Of a stretch of 64,000 nt of DNA, positions 16,936-26,227 are shown in pieces (the first letter of the stretch is position 1; each line of letters starts with the position of its first letter). Source of the DNA: Bacteroidales bacterium (lineage in GTDB: Bacteria; Bacteroidota; Bacteroidia; Bacteroidales; UBA932). The stretch is from assembly GCA_017443465.1 (NCBI GenBank), contig JAFRXO010000006.1, positions 1 through 64,000 of the forward strand, given 5' to 3'. The notes below the pieces were generated by a model. That model did no database searches, was not told the DNA's origin, and worked only from the letters and a program-made list of their open reading frames with translations. The translations under genes were made by a program, and so were the position numbers.

Positions 16936-17815
16936 CTATCACGCATTTTTCGAGTTTCCTGGCGTCTTCCTCCCGGAGGACGCCAGCTTCTTCCAACCCT
17001 TTCACAGTCCACTGTGAGGAGGGATGGTTTTTCCGGTACAGGACTATCCCGTGTGCGGCATAGCGTCTTATGTAAGGGTGCATGGCCAGGCTGTCCTCAG
17101 GCAGGGACCAGAGCCTGTATGGCTTTTTTCCGGTGACTGTGATAAGGTCCGAAAGCTTATCGTACTTTTCTTCGTCGAATCGGTAGAGGTCCATCAACTG
17201 CTCAGGATAGGAGTAGCTGCCTCCCAGTTCATCGCGGTAGGAGACCATCTTTGAGGCATAGAATGGTCCGATGCCGGGAAGGGTCTCGAAAGTGGCGGAG
17301 TCTGCCTGGTTGAGGTCTATCTTGGGGATCTGTATGAAGGGCTCCAGCCTTCTGTACACCGAATCGGCTACTACATATGATTTGGCGAAGTCTTCTTTGC
17401 GCGAGAAGTGTCCGCCTTTTTTCCGGTAGTTGTCTATGCTCATGGCCTGTTTTTCACTGAAGCCCAGGCGCTGCAGGTCTTCTACGGAGACTGTGTTGGG
17501 ATTGAAAGGAAAAGACTCGCAGGTGCGGGGAGCATATGCATTGCGGATGTTCGAGGAGGTGGAACTCCTTGAACTGTAGTTCTTCCTGATGGTTGTGACT
17601 GTCCTCTGGGCGGGGGAGTCTGTGTCCTCTGTCCCGGCAGTCCTTGTCTCGATTACATAGACTGTGTCGGGCCGGTCTTTCATCGACTCGATTTTCACTG
17701 CTGCCGCCTTGTGAAGGAAAAGTGCTGTCTGGAAACCTGTCGCCATGAAGGCGATGGCTATGACTCCGGTCCGGAATGCAGCCCCGAAGCCTTTCTCATT
17801 CTTCTTCCTGTCCAT
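16925..17815 (-). CDS. Helix-hairpin-helix (ComEA-like) membrane-anchored protein
   Basis: About 296 residues. A short basic N-terminus is followed by one membrane segment (about 15-37), a Ser/Thr-rich linker and at least two HhH units: LQRLGFSEKQAMSIDNYRKK and TFETLPGIGPFYASKMVSYR, with a weaker third near the C-terminus. ComEA-type proteins bind double-stranded DNA at the cell surface in transformation; related Bacteroidetes proteins are uncharacterised. I prefer ATG 17815; an earlier ATG at 17842 is possible. Either start lies inside the 3' end of rsmI, implying translational coupling. Confidence 0.75.
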   Translation of the reverse strand: MDRKKNEKGFGAAFRTGVIAIAFMATGFQTALFLHKAAAVKIESMKDRPDTVYVIETRTAGTEDTDSPAQRTVTTIRKNYSSRSSTSSNIRNAYAPRTCESFPFNPNTVSVEDLQRLGFSEKQAMSIDNYRKKGGHFSRKEDFAKSYVVADSVYRRLEPFIQIPKIDLNQADSATFETLPGIGPFYASKMVSYRDELGGSYSYPEQLMDLYRFDEEKYDKLSDLITVTGKKPYRLWSLPEDSLAMHPYIRRYAAHGIVLYRKNHPSSQWTVKGLEEAGVLREEDARKLEKCVIATP

Positions 17816-18536
17816 TTCCGTCCCCTCTTTCTTTCTGCACATGGTTTTGTTTTCTTGCCGCCTCTCCGGCGACGGTTATTACTATCTCTCCTTTCGGCTC
17901 ATGCTCCGAGTACCAGGCATATGCCTCAGCGAGAGTCCCTCTGAAATGTTCTTCGTGTACCTTGGAGATCTCCCTGGCGACCGAGCACCTGCGGTCATCT
18001 CCGAAGACCTCCTTGAATTGTCCCAGTGTCTTGACAAGCCGGTAGGGCGACTCGTAGAAGACCATGGTGCGCTTTTCGTCTTTAAGGGCATTCACTGCGC
18101 TCTGCCGCCCTTTCTTCTGGGGCAGGAATCCTTCGAAGCAGAACCTGTCGCAGGGGAGACCTGAACTGACAATGGCGGGAATGCATGCGGTCGGTCCCGG
18201 AAGCGTTTGTACTTCAATGCCTTCTTCCGCACAGGTCCGGACCAGGAGGAATCCGGGGTCGGATATGCCCGGAGTTCCTGCGTCACTGATCAGGGCCACA
18301 TTCGCCCCCGAGAGTATTTTCTCCTTTATCAGGCCTGCCGTACCGTGCTCATTGAACTTGTGGTGAGACTTCATCGGGGTGTGTATCCCGTAGTGCTTGA
18401 GCAGCACGGAACTGGTCCTGGTATCCTCGGCGAGAATGAGGTCGGCTTCTGTAAGGACCCGGATGGCCCTCATGGTCATATCCTCAAGGTTCCCGACAGG
18501 TGTAGGGACTATGAAAAGCTTTCCCTGCGCAGGCAT
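17796..18536 (-). CDS. rsmI: 16S rRNA (cytidine1402-2'-O)-methyltransferase
   Basis: A 246-residue SAM-dependent tetrapyrrole-methylase-fold enzyme that methylates C1402 in the decoding centre. Signatures: LFIVPTPVGNLEDMTMRAI at the N-terminus, AEDTRTS, and LISDAGTPGISDPG. The last residues are polar and basic. Located 4 nt downstream of the Pro/Glu-rich protein gene and overlapping the HhH gene. Confidence 0.95.
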   Translation of the reverse strand: MPAQGKLFIVPTPVGNLEDMTMRAIRVLTEADLILAEDTRTSSVLLKHYGIHTPMKSHHKFNEHGTAGLIKEKILSGANVALISDAGTPGISDPGFLLVRTCAEEGIEVQTLPGPTACIPAIVSSGLPCDRFCFEGFLPQKKGRQSAVNALKDEKRTMVFYESPYRLVKTLGQFKEVFGDDRRCSVAREISKVHEEHFRGTLAEAYAWYSEHEPKGEIVITVAGEAARKQNHVQKERGDGNGQEEE

Positions 18537-18540
18537 ATGC

Positions 18541-19302
18541 TTAACGGAGTTTCCGGCGTACGGCCATCATGAAGCGGTAAACCAGGTCGGATCCGGTGTT
18601 CCAGTCCGGGAAGTTGTCTGATATGTAAGAGACTGCTTCCGGGAAGCTGGTCATGGAGTTCAGTTTCCCGATTGTGTCGAGGAAGGATTGGGCGTCTCCT
18701 TTGAAAAGGGTATTTATGAACAGGACCCTGTCGTTGAGGGCGATGCCGCTGATGATGTTGCCTACAGGAGCTCCGGGGATGTCAGTGCGCCAGGTCTCCT
18801 TCTTCTCCATCAGGTCATGTACGGCTTTTTTCTTCTTTAGTGCGTGAGCCTCGTTAATGTTCTCTACGGGACCTGTCCAGGTCTCCTCAGGTTCCGGAGC
18901 GGCCTCTTTCCTGGGCTTGCGCTGGGCTTTGGGCTTTTCGGGCTCCGGCTCGGGTTCAGGCTTATGCTCGGGCTCAGGGACCGGTTCCGGTTCCGGCTCC
19001 GGCAGGGGCTCAGGCTCAGGTTCCGGTTTGGGCTCGGGTTCAGGCATCGGCTTCTCTTCGGGCTTCTGTGCCGGTTCGGGAACGACTTCTGCATCCGGAA
19101 TCACATCGGGCTCCGTCACGGGCTCTACGACTATGTCTTCGACCTGGGGAAGGTCTATGTTTTCGGAGACATCTATGGAGATGTCAATCGGTTCATCATT
19201 CTGCAATCCTTCGAGCCTGGCTTCCAGGGCTTCAAGACGTTCCCTGAGAAAGGCGGCCTCCGCTCTCAATTCGGAAATAATCTCGTTGACGTTGTTCTCC
19301 AT
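18541..19302 (-). CDS. Coiled-coil protein with long Pro-Glu repeat linker
   Basis: A 253-residue protein I cannot assign. Residues 1-40 ([20 protein letters not shown] and on) form a likely coiled coil. Residues ~60-140 are a PEPEP/PKPEP low-complexity stretch, and the C-terminal ~100 residues are a compact domain ([20 protein letters not shown] to MMAVRRKLR) with [19 protein letters not shown]. No signal peptide or membrane segment. The Pro-Glu stretch would act as a stiff spacer between the two ends. Divergent from tdk and first in a minus-strand operon with rsmI. Start taken at ATG 19302. Confidence 0.75.
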   Translation of the reverse strand: MENNVNEIISELRAEAAFLRERLEALEARLEGLQNDEPIDISIDVSENIDLPQVEDIVVEPVTEPDVIPDAEVVPEPAQKPEEKPMPEPEPKPEPEPEPLPEPEPEPVPEPEHKPEPEPEPEKPKAQRKPRKEAAPEPEETWTGPVENINEAHALKKKKAVHDLMEKKETWRTDIPGAPVGNIISGIALNDRVLFINTLFKGDAQSFLDTIGKLNSMTSFPEAVSYISDNFPDWNTGSDLVYRFMMAVRRKLR

Positions 19303-19317
19303 ATGTTCAATTATGAC

Positions 19318-19325
19318 TATATTTG
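19318..19325 (+). promoter_or_regulatory. -7 box of tdk-trpS
   Basis: TATATTTG, full match to TAnnTTTG, ends 26 nt before the tdk ATG at 19352. A GTTG at 19291-19294 lies 23 nt upstream, a weak -33 candidate. Confidence 0.55.
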
Positions 19326-19351
19326 CGTTTGACTTCAACAAAAATAAGGAA

Positions 19352-19927
19352 ATGTTCGCAGAAAACACAAAAAAAACGGGATTGGTGGAAGTGATTTGCG
19401 GATCCATGTTTTCGGGTAAGACCGAAGAGCTTATCCGCCGCCTGAAAAGGGCCCAGTTCGCTAATCAGAAGATCATGATTTTCAAGCCGCAGATCGACAC
19501 CCGCTATTCTGACAAAGATGTGGTTTCTCACGACTTGACAAGTATTCCCTGCACTCCTGTGAAAGACGCCTCGGATATGCTTTCCGTCCCGTCCGACGTC
19601 CAGGTAATCGGGATTGACGAGGCCCAGTTCTTCGGGAAGGACCTTGCTGACGTCGCCAGGACCCTTGCAGACAGGGGCAAGAGGGTGATTGTCGCCGGAC
19701 TGGACATGGACTACCTCGGAAAGCCTTTCGGCCCGATGCCGGCCGTCCTCGCAATCGCGGAGGATGTGACGAAGGTCCATGCCATATGTGTGAAATGCGG
19801 TCGTCTCGCCACATTCTCACACCGCCTTACGGCCAGCCACAGGCTCGTTGAACTCGGAGAAAAGGACAAATATGAGCCTCTGTGCCGTGAATGTTTCAAC
19901 GAGGCAATAGCGCAGGAGCAGAAGTAA
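19352..19927 (+). CDS. tdk: Thymidine kinase
   Basis: A 191-residue type II thymidine kinase of the dTMP salvage pathway. P-loop GSMFSGKT at residues 17-24; catalytic glutamate E90 in IDEAQFF; zinc cysteines C146, C149, C178 and C181. A longer reading frame continues upstream to 18857, but that part is the complement of the neighbouring Pro/Glu-rich gene; the ATG at 19352 fits the family start and the promoter at 19318-19325. trpS follows after 13 nt. Confidence 0.95.
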   Translation: MFAENTKKTGLVEVICGSMFSGKTEELIRRLKRAQFANQKIMIFKPQIDTRYSDKDVVSHDLTSIPCTPVKDASDMLSVPSDVQVIGIDEAQFFGKDLADVARTLADRGKRVIVAGLDMDYLGKPFGPMPAVLAIAEDVTKVHAICVKCGRLATFSHRLTASHRLVELGEKDKYEPLCRECFNEAIAQEQK

Positions 19928-19940
19928 AGAACTGACAGAT

Positions 19941-20930
19941 ATGGAAATAGTACTCAGCGGAATCAGGCCTACAGGCCAGCTTCATCTCGGAAATTATTAT
20001 GGCGCACTGCGCAACTTCGTCCGCATACAGGACAAATACGAATGCTATTACTTCATTGCGGATCTCCATTCCCTCACCACACATCCGCATCCCGATGACT
20101 TCCATGCCAATGTGAAGAACATCCTCGCGGAATATCTGGCTGCCGGCCTTGATCCTGAGAAATCGGCCCTCTACATCCAGAGTGACGTTCCCGAAGTGAG
20201 TGAACTCTACGTACTGCTTAACATGCTGGCATATAAGGGCGAACTCGAGCGTACTGCCGCATTCAAGGACAAAGTGCGCCACAACCCCGAGAATGTAAAC
20301 GCCGGGCTGCTGACCTATCCGGTCCTGATGGCATCGGACATCCTTATCCAGAGAGCCAACTGGGTTCCTGTCGGAAAGGACCAGGACCAGCATCTGGAAA
20401 TGTCGCGGGTGTTTGCCAAGAGGTTCAACAATTTCTACGGAGTGGAAGTCTTCCCCGAACCTCATGCTATGGACTTCGGCGGCGGTTCCCTCAAGGTCCC
20501 CGGGCTGGACGGGAACGGCAAGATGGGAAAGAGCGAAGGGAACGGAATCTATCTGGCGGATGACGAGAAGACCATTACCAAGAAGGTGATGAGGGCGGTT
20601 ACCGATTCAGGTCCTACCGTTCCCAATTCTCCGAAGCCGGTGGTGATAGAGAATCTCTTCACCCTCCTCAAGCTCGTTTCCACTCCTGACACCGTCGAGT
20701 TCTTCGACGAGAAGTGGAATGACTGCAGCATCCGTTACGGTGACCTGAAGAAACAGCTTGCTGCGGACATATGCAAGGTGACCCTTCCTATCAGGGAGCG
20801 GATCATCGAAATCAGCCAGGACAACGATTATCTGGCAAAGGTGGTCAAGTCAGGCTGCGAAAGGGCGCGCGCCAATGCTTCAAAGACACTTGAAGCCGCC
20901 CGCAAAGCAGTAGGCTTCAGAAAGTTCTAG
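19941..20930 (+). CDS. trpS: Tryptophanyl-tRNA synthetase
   Basis: A 329-residue class I synthetase. HIGH-type motif HLGN at residues 15-18 (GIRPTGQLHLGNYYGALRN) and KMSKS-type KMGKS at about 194-198. Length is typical of bacterial TrpRS. Cotranscribed with tdk; ends before the large inverted repeat at 20945-21032. Confidence 0.96.
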   Translation: MEIVLSGIRPTGQLHLGNYYGALRNFVRIQDKYECYYFIADLHSLTTHPHPDDFHANVKNILAEYLAAGLDPEKSALYIQSDVPEVSELYVLLNMLAYKGELERTAAFKDKVRHNPENVNAGLLTYPVLMASDILIQRANWVPVGKDQDQHLEMSRVFAKRFNNFYGVEVFPEPHAMDFGGGSLKVPGLDGNGKMGKSEGNGIYLADDEKTITKKVMRAVTDSGPTVPNSPKPVVIENLFTLLKLVSTPDTVEFFDEKWNDCSIRYGDLKKQLAADICKVTLPIRERIIEISQDNDYLAKVVKSGCERARANASKTLEAARKAVGFRKF

Positions 20931-20944
20931 GATAGTATCCTTAC

Positions 20945-21032
20945 AGTTTCCCCCGGTATTGCCATATAGCTCCTGCGGCTAAAGCCGCCCTGAACGGGAA
21001 AATGTCGCTATATGGCAATACCGGGGGAAACT
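20945..21032. repeat. 26-bp perfect inverted repeat between trpS and recA
   Basis: Arms 20945-20970 and 21007-21032 are perfect complements over 26 bp (outer end AGTTTCCCCC, inner end CATATAGC). The 36-nt loop contains a further tetraloop stem GCGGC-taaa-GCCGC (20975-20988, inside the block) and CCC-tgaac-GGG (20988-20998). Both flanking genes point at it, so a bidirectional terminator is the plain reading. The arms are far longer than needed and no T-run follows, so a folded RNA or a palindromic repeat is possible. Confidence 0.85.
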
Positions 21033-21045
21033 ATGTGCTGGAAGC

Positions 21046-22074
21046 CTAGTCTTTTACGTTCTTTAGGGCTTCGCGGATCTTGGCCTCGATTTCGGCGGCC
21101 AGTTCGGGATTGTCCTCGATGAGTTGCTTAGTAGCTTCACGTCCCTGAGCGAGTTTCTGGTCATTGTAACTGAACCAGGAACCGCTCTTGTTGATTATTC
21201 CGAATTCCACTCCCAGGTCGATGATCTCTCCGGTGCGGGAGATACCCTTTCCGTAAACGATATCGAATTCCGCCTTCTTGAACGGGGGAGCCATCTTGTT
21301 CTTCACTACCTTCACCCTTGTGCGGCTTCCGAGAGCATCCTCTCCGTCCTTGATCTGGGTGGTGCGGCGAACGTCGATACGCACTGAAGCGTAGAACTTG
21401 AGGGCGTTTCCGCCGGTAGTCGTCTCAGGATTTCCGAACATGATGCCGATCTTCTCCCTGAGCTGGTTGATGAAGATGCAGCAAGTGTTTGTCTTGCTGA
21501 TGTTTGCAGTAAGTTTCCTAAGTGCCTGGCTCATGAGCCTTGCCTGGAGACCCACTTTGTTGTCTCCCATTTCTCCTTCGATCTCGGCCTTCGGGGTCAG
21601 TGCCGCAACCGAGTCGATGACTACGATGTCAACGGCTCCTGAACGGATCAGGTTGTCGGCAATCTCCAGAGCCTGCTCTCCATTGTCAGGCTGTGAAATC
21701 AGGAGGCTCTCAAGTTTGACTCCGAGGCTCTCGGCATATGCCCTGTCAAAAGCATGCTCGGCATCTATCATAGCTGCGATGCCTCCGGCCTTCTGGGCCT
21801 GGGCTATGGCATGGATGGCCAATGTGGTCTTTCCGCTGGATTCAGGACCGTAGATCTCGATGACCCTTCCGCGCGGATAGCCTCCGATGCCCAATGCGTG
21901 GTCGAGCGCTATCGACCCGCTTGGAATAACCTGTACATCCCATTGTGGCTGATCTCCCAGCTTCATGATTGTACCTTTCCCGTAATCTTTCTCAATCTTG
22001 TCGATCGTCGCCTGAAGCGCTTTCATCTTGGCGGCCTGGACATCAGCACCCTGTACTCTCTCTTCTTTAGCCAT
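21046..22074 (-). CDS. recA: Recombinase RecA
   Basis: A 342-residue ATP-dependent strand-exchange protein for homologous recombination and damage response. Walker [10 protein letters not shown] at residues 76-84, the MRQ-type segment LMSQALRKL, and loop L2 [16 protein letters not shown] are intact. Single gene with its own promoter and a 5' palindromic leader. recX lies about 3.6 kb away on the other strand rather than directly downstream. Confidence 0.98.
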   Translation of the reverse strand: MAKEERVQGADVQAAKMKALQATIDKIEKDYGKGTIMKLGDQPQWDVQVIPSGSIALDHALGIGGYPRGRVIEIYGPESSGKTTLAIHAIAQAQKAGGIAAMIDAEHAFDRAYAESLGVKLESLLISQPDNGEQALEIADNLIRSGAVDIVVIDSVAALTPKAEIEGEMGDNKVGLQARLMSQALRKLTANISKTNTCCIFINQLREKIGIMFGNPETTTGGNALKFYASVRIDVRRTTQIKDGEDALGSRTRVKVVKNKMAPPFKKAEFDIVYGKGISRTGEIIDLGVEFGIINKSGSWFSYNDQKLAQGREATKQLIEDNPELAAEIEAKIREALKNVKD

Positions 22075-22100
22075 AATGTTTGTTGTTTAATTGTTAAATC

Positions 22101-22133
22101 GGCCGGATAGCCATCCGGCCACACACAAAGTTA
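22101..22133 (-). promoter_or_regulatory. recA promoter and 5' palindrome
   Basis: TAACTTTG on the minus strand (22126-22133) is a full -7 match. Just downstream, where transcription should begin, lies a perfect palindromic stem GGCCGGAT-4 nt-ATCCGGCC (22101-22120). It could be a repressor site over the start point or a hairpin at the very 5' end of the mRNA. Confidence 0.6.
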
Positions 22134-22156
22134 GCAAAATAATCGGAATATTTCTG

Positions 22157-22164
22157 TAATTTTG
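22157..22164 (+). promoter_or_regulatory. -7 box of the rlmN operon
   Basis: TAATTTTG matches TAnnTTTG and ends 36 nt before the rlmN ATG; the recA -7 box on the other strand is 23 bp away. Confidence 0.5.
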
Positions 22165-22200
22165 TACAATTGCCGGCATGTCCGGCAGAGAAGATGCCAT

Positions 22201-23220
22201 ATGAAACAGAAACTGCTGGGAATGAGCCCCGCCGAGCTGAAGGAAGCTGCAGTGCGGATAGGGTTGAAGCCATATGCGGGCAAACAGCTTGCAGAGTGGA
22301 TGTACGTGCGCAGGGTCCGTTCTTTCGAGGCTATGACCAACATCTCGAAAGAGGGTAGGGCGGCACTGGCAGATTCATATGACCTCGGAACCTCCGATCC
22401 GGTGGAGGTACATGTCTCTTCCGACGGCACGAAAAAGTACCTTTTCGGTTTCGACGGGAAAAGTTCCATCGAATCGGTAGTGATTCCCGATGAAGACCGC
22501 AGGACTCTCTGCGTGTCATCCCAGTCCGGCTGCCGGATGGGCTGCAAGTTCTGCATGACCGGGAGGCAGGGTTTCCACGGGAACCTGTCCGCCGCTGACA
22601 TCCTTAACCAGTTCCTCAGCGTAGAGGAGTCGCACGAACTTACCAACGCAGTCTTCATGGGGATGGGAGAACCCTTGGACAATTACGATAATGTACTGAG
22701 GGCCATAGAGGTACTTACCTCGGACTGGGGCTTCGCATGGAGTCCGAAACGTGTGACCCTCTCGACTATAGGGGTGCTTCCGAACCTGAAGCGTTTCCTC
22801 GACGGAAGCCGATGCCACATAGCCGTAAGCCTGCATAATCCGTTCGCAGAAGAGAGAGCTTCGATGATGCCCGTGCAGAAAGCATGGCCTGCGTCGGAGA
22901 TCCTAGACCTGCTCCGGTCATATGATTTCAGCGGTCAGAGGAGGGTGAGCTTCGAGTACACCATGTTCGCCGGATTCAACGACGACAAGGTGCATGCGGA
23001 TGCCCTTGTGCGGCTTCTACGCGGACTGGAATGCCGTGTGAACCTGATACGTTTCCACCGCATCCCCGATTTCCCATATGACCCTTCTCCGCTGCCTGTG
23101 ATGGAAGCATTCCGCGACCGCTTGTCCCGACAGGGGGTGACATGTACTATCAGGGCGTCGCGCGGAGAAGATATTTTTGCTGCATGCGGCCTCCTGGCCG
23201 GAAAGCATGATAAAGATTAA
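22201..23220 (+). CDS. rlmN: 23S rRNA/tRNA (adenine-C2)-methyltransferase
   Basis: A 339-residue radical SAM enzyme that methylates A2503 of 23S rRNA and A37 of some tRNAs. The cluster cysteines are C111, C115 and C118 (SGCRMGCKFCMTG); the methylated cysteine lies near the C-terminus in DIFAACGLL. I start at ATG 22201, after the -7 box at 22157-22164; an upstream in-frame ATG at 22162 falls inside that box. Confidence 0.94.
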   Translation: MKQKLLGMSPAELKEAAVRIGLKPYAGKQLAEWMYVRRVRSFEAMTNISKEGRAALADSYDLGTSDPVEVHVSSDGTKKYLFGFDGKSSIESVVIPDEDRRTLCVSSQSGCRMGCKFCMTGRQGFHGNLSAADILNQFLSVEESHELTNAVFMGMGEPLDNYDNVLRAIEVLTSDWGFAWSPKRVTLSTIGVLPNLKRFLDGSRCHIAVSLHNPFAEERASMMPVQKAWPASEILDLLRSYDFSGQRRVSFEYTMFAGFNDDKVHADALVRLLRGLECRVNLIRFHRIPDFPYDPSPLPVMEAFRDRLSRQGVTCTIRASRGEDIFAACGLLAGKHDKD

Positions 23221-23227
23221 GAATCTC

Positions 23228-25684
23228 ATGATGAGACATTTCGGTTTGATAGGGATCCTCTTTGCCCTGCTCGTGTCCGGGGCTGCGGACTTCAGTGCCC
23301 AGGCTTCTCCCGCGCGGGTTAGGCAGGATGACGAGAAGGCCGCTGCATATCTCCCTCCGGGAATGGACCCTCTCCGGGATTCCATTTCCAGGACCGCGTT
23401 CCGCGCCAAGATGGACTCTGTAAGGAAACTCCACCCCGTAGTGGCCCTCGTCCTGATGGGAGGCGGAGCCAAGGGAGCTGCCCATGTTGGGGTAATCCGC
23501 TATTTGGAAGAGCTTGACATCCCGATCGATATGGTTCTCGGGACCAGCATGGGAGGTCTGGTCGGAGGTCTGCTTGCGGTAGGATACAATTCCAGCCAGA
23601 TGGATTCGCTTATGCGCAGCATAGACTGGAATGTGGCCCTGACGGACAAGATCCCGCCCAGCTATGTGTCGTACAACGATAGGAAGTACAAGGAAAAATA
23701 CGCCCTTTCATTCCCGTTCTATTACTCCAAGAAGGATTTCCTGAAGCAGAGGGCCGAGGCTGAGAACTATGAGCGGAAACATGATGATCTCCACCTTGGC
23801 AATGAATCAGGGGCGGATGCTTCTTCTGTCGTGAAAGACAACATCCTGGGCAGCCTGCCTTCCGGAATGGTTTTCGGACAGAATGTCAATAACATCTTCT
23901 CTTCGGTTACTACGGGTTACCAGGATTCCACCCAGTTCTGGAAACTGCCTGTTCCTTTCGCCTGTGTCGCCACCGAGATGGTTACCGGAAAGGCTAAGGT
24001 CTGGTACGAAGGTGAACTTAACACTGCATTGCGTTCCACCATGAGCATTCCCGGGCTGTTCACCCCGGTCAGGGTAGGAGGTATGGTCCTGGTCGATGGC
24101 GGCATGAGGGATAATTATCCCACCAAGCTTGCCAAGGAACTCGGGGCTGACATTGTGATAGGAGTGAACATATCATCCGGCTACAGGGATTACAAGCGTC
24201 TGAAGAATTTCGGGGACCTCCTGTCCCAGTTCATAGACATGTACGGCAGGGAAGCCATCGAAGAGAACCTGAAGATTCCTGATGTGACTGTCAAGCCTGA
24301 CATGAAAGGCTACAATATGATGAGCTTCGATGCCGAAAGCATAGACACCCTTGTCCGGCGCGGTTATGAAGCTGCGATGGAACAGACGGAACAGCTTAAG
24401 GAAATCAAGGAGAAGATGAATGGTTACGGGATGCGTTTCAATGCTCCTCCTGCAGTGAACCTGGCCACGAAGAAAGTTTCGATTTCCGGCATAAGTATCA
24501 ACGGGGTAGATGATTCCGAGAGTCTTTTCCTCCAGAAACGTATCTCTCTCGACCCGCTGCAGAAGTTCGGCAGCAAGGAAATAGAGGATGCGGAGTCCAT
24601 TATCTATGCAACAGGAGCCTTCGATTATGTGACATATGGATTGCTCGGCCGGAGGGAACCTTACCGGCTGGTATTCAACAGCAAGAAGGGACCGGTGAAC
24701 CATCTTGGCCTCGGTGCCCGTTTTGACTCCGAAGAGATCGTTTCGGCAATTCTGAACCTGGGGATCAATGTTCACAGGATCAATGGATTCCGTTTTGATT
24801 TCGAGGGAAAGATCGGTACGAATCCCTTCGTAGGCCTTACGGCAAGCTATATGCTTTCCGACGGTATGTCAGTAAACGCTTCGGCGAGCTGGCATTATAC
24901 TGACAGGAATCTTTTCACCTTCGGATCCACCCAGTTCAAGCTCAACTACTACAACATCCAGGAGTCATTGTTCCTGTCCAATCTGCGGTGGAGCTGGTTC
25001 GACATGAAAATCGGCGTCCGGAACAACTATTTCAACGTCCGGTCCATGCTTTCGGACGAGACCGACGGGGATTATGACCTGAAGGACCTTCGCAGCGACT
25101 GCTTCGGCCCGTTCTTGAACATGCGCTGCGACACATATGACAACGGCTATTTCCCGACCAGGGGAGTCAATATCGGAATCGATTACCAGTGGCTGCTTTC
25201 TCCCGAGAAAGGTCTGCTGGAGAAGTCCTTCCATACCATCCAGCTCGATGTGGCAGCGGTCGTCCGCTTCGGCAACGCCTTCCATATGATCCCGTCACTC
25301 AGGTCCCGTTACCTGATAGGGGATGACATTCCTATAGCCTACACCAATGTGATGGGAGGCAGCATGGCCGGGCGTTATCTGGACCAGCAGATGCCTTTCA
25401 TTGGGATCAATTATGCTGCCGGTATGCCGAATTTCCTGACTGTGGTCAGGGATGATTTCAGGGTACGCCTGTTCAAGAACAATTACCTTACGGCTATTGC
25501 GAATTACGCCATCGCATTCAATGAGATTGACGACATTTCCCAGCCAGGCAGCCAGTTGGATTCTTTCGGCGCCGGTGTCCAGTACTCATATAACACTGTC
25601 ATCGGTCCTCTCTCAATGAATGTACACTGGTCCGATTACACCCACAGGTGGGGAGTATATGTCGGCATAGGTTTCGATTTCTGA
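23228..25684 (+). CDS. Patatin-like phospholipase with outer-membrane beta-barrel
   Basis: About 818 residues. A signal peptide (MMRHFGLIGILFALLVSGAA) precedes a patatin domain with the nucleophile S107 in GTSMGG, the oxyanion loop LMGGGAKGAAH just before it, and the aspartate of DGGMRDN near residue 290. A POTRA-like region follows, then a C-terminal Omp85/BamA-type barrel ending in phenylalanine (VGIGFDF). The layout is that of type Vd autotransporters such as PlpD. It probably displays a lipolytic domain at the outer membrane. ATG 23207 is an alternative start overlapping rlmN by 14 nt. Confidence 0.88.
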   Translation: MMRHFGLIGILFALLVSGAADFSAQASPARVRQDDEKAAAYLPPGMDPLRDSISRTAFRAKMDSVRKLHPVVALVLMGGGAKGAAHVGVIRYLEELDIPIDMVLGTSMGGLVGGLLAVGYNSSQMDSLMRSIDWNVALTDKIPPSYVSYNDRKYKEKYALSFPFYYSKKDFLKQRAEAENYERKHDDLHLGNESGADASSVVKDNILGSLPSGMVFGQNVNNIFSSVTTGYQDSTQFWKLPVPFACVATEMVTGKAKVWYEGELNTALRSTMSIPGLFTPVRVGGMVLVDGGMRDNYPTKLAKELGADIVIGVNISSGYRDYKRLKNFGDLLSQFIDMYGREAIEENLKIPDVTVKPDMKGYNMMSFDAESIDTLVRRGYEAAMEQTEQLKEIKEKMNGYGMRFNAPPAVNLATKKVSISGISINGVDDSESLFLQKRISLDPLQKFGSKEIEDAESIIYATGAFDYVTYGLLGRREPYRLVFNSKKGPVNHLGLGARFDSEEIVSAILNLGINVHRINGFRFDFEGKIGTNPFVGLTASYMLSDGMSVNASASWHYTDRNLFTFGSTQFKLNYYNIQESLFLSNLRWSWFDMKIGVRNNYFNVRSMLSDETDGDYDLKDLRSDCFGPFLNMRCDTYDNGYFPTRGVNIGIDYQWLLSPEKGLLEKSFHTIQLDVAAVVRFGNAFHMIPSLRSRYLIGDDIPIAYTNVMGGSMAGRYLDQQMPFIGINYAAGMPNFLTVVRDDFRVRLFKNNYLTAIANYAIAFNEIDDISQPGSQLDSFGAGVQYSYNTVIGPLSMNVHWSDYTHRWGVYVGIGFDF

Positions 25685-25710
25685 TGATTTCCGCTGGGGA
25701 GGGATAGCAT

Positions 25711-26196
25711 ATGGCTGAAAAAGAAAAGGTGCTTTCGAGATTGCAGAAGCTTTGTGCCGGGCAGGAATGCTGCACGAAGGATGTGTATTCCAAGGCATTG
25801 AAGGCTCTTGAGGGAGATGCGCATGCGGCATCGGAGGTAGTTGCGTCTCTGGTCGCCGACGGATATCTGGATGACAGGAGGTATGCAGTGGCATATGCCC
25901 GCGACAAGGCGGTCCTGACGGGATGGGGTCCTGTCAAGGTGCGTTTCATGCTCTTGGGGAAAGGTCTTTCAGGTGAAGTCATAGATGCCGCTTTGGAGGA
26001 AGTGGACGGCTCGTCCGCATCACGCAAACTGTCTGCTTTGCTTGCCAGGAAGGCATCCGTTCTTTCAGGCGATCCCCAGATGAAACTCAAGCTCCTGAAG
26101 TTCGCCTTGGGACGCGGATATGAATATGACACCGTAAAGCCTGTCGTAGAGGAAGTAATCCGTTCTGCCGCTGGTGTTTCGGATGATATTGATTAA
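25711..26196 (+). CDS. recX: Regulatory protein RecX
   Basis: A 161-residue all-helical protein of the RecX family, which binds RecA filaments and limits their activity. Recognised by LVADGYLDDRRYAVAYARDK and the repeated three-helix layout (GWGPVKVRFMLLGKGLSGEVI). Located 26 nt after the patatin-like gene and 31 nt before pgi. Confidence 0.9.
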   Translation: MAEKEKVLSRLQKLCAGQECCTKDVYSKALKALEGDAHAASEVVASLVADGYLDDRRYAVAYARDKAVLTGWGPVKVRFMLLGKGLSGEVIDAALEEVDGSSASRKLSALLARKASVLSGDPQMKLKLLKFALGRGYEYDTVKPVVEEVIRSAAGVSDDID

Positions 26197-26227
26197 ATTT
26201 GCATGATAAACAGAACAAAATAAGATT

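Noticed and set aside
18857-19351. N-terminal extension of thymidine kinase
   Set aside because: The Ser/Gly-rich extension is the complement of the Pro/Glu-rich gene; family start and promoter point to 19352.
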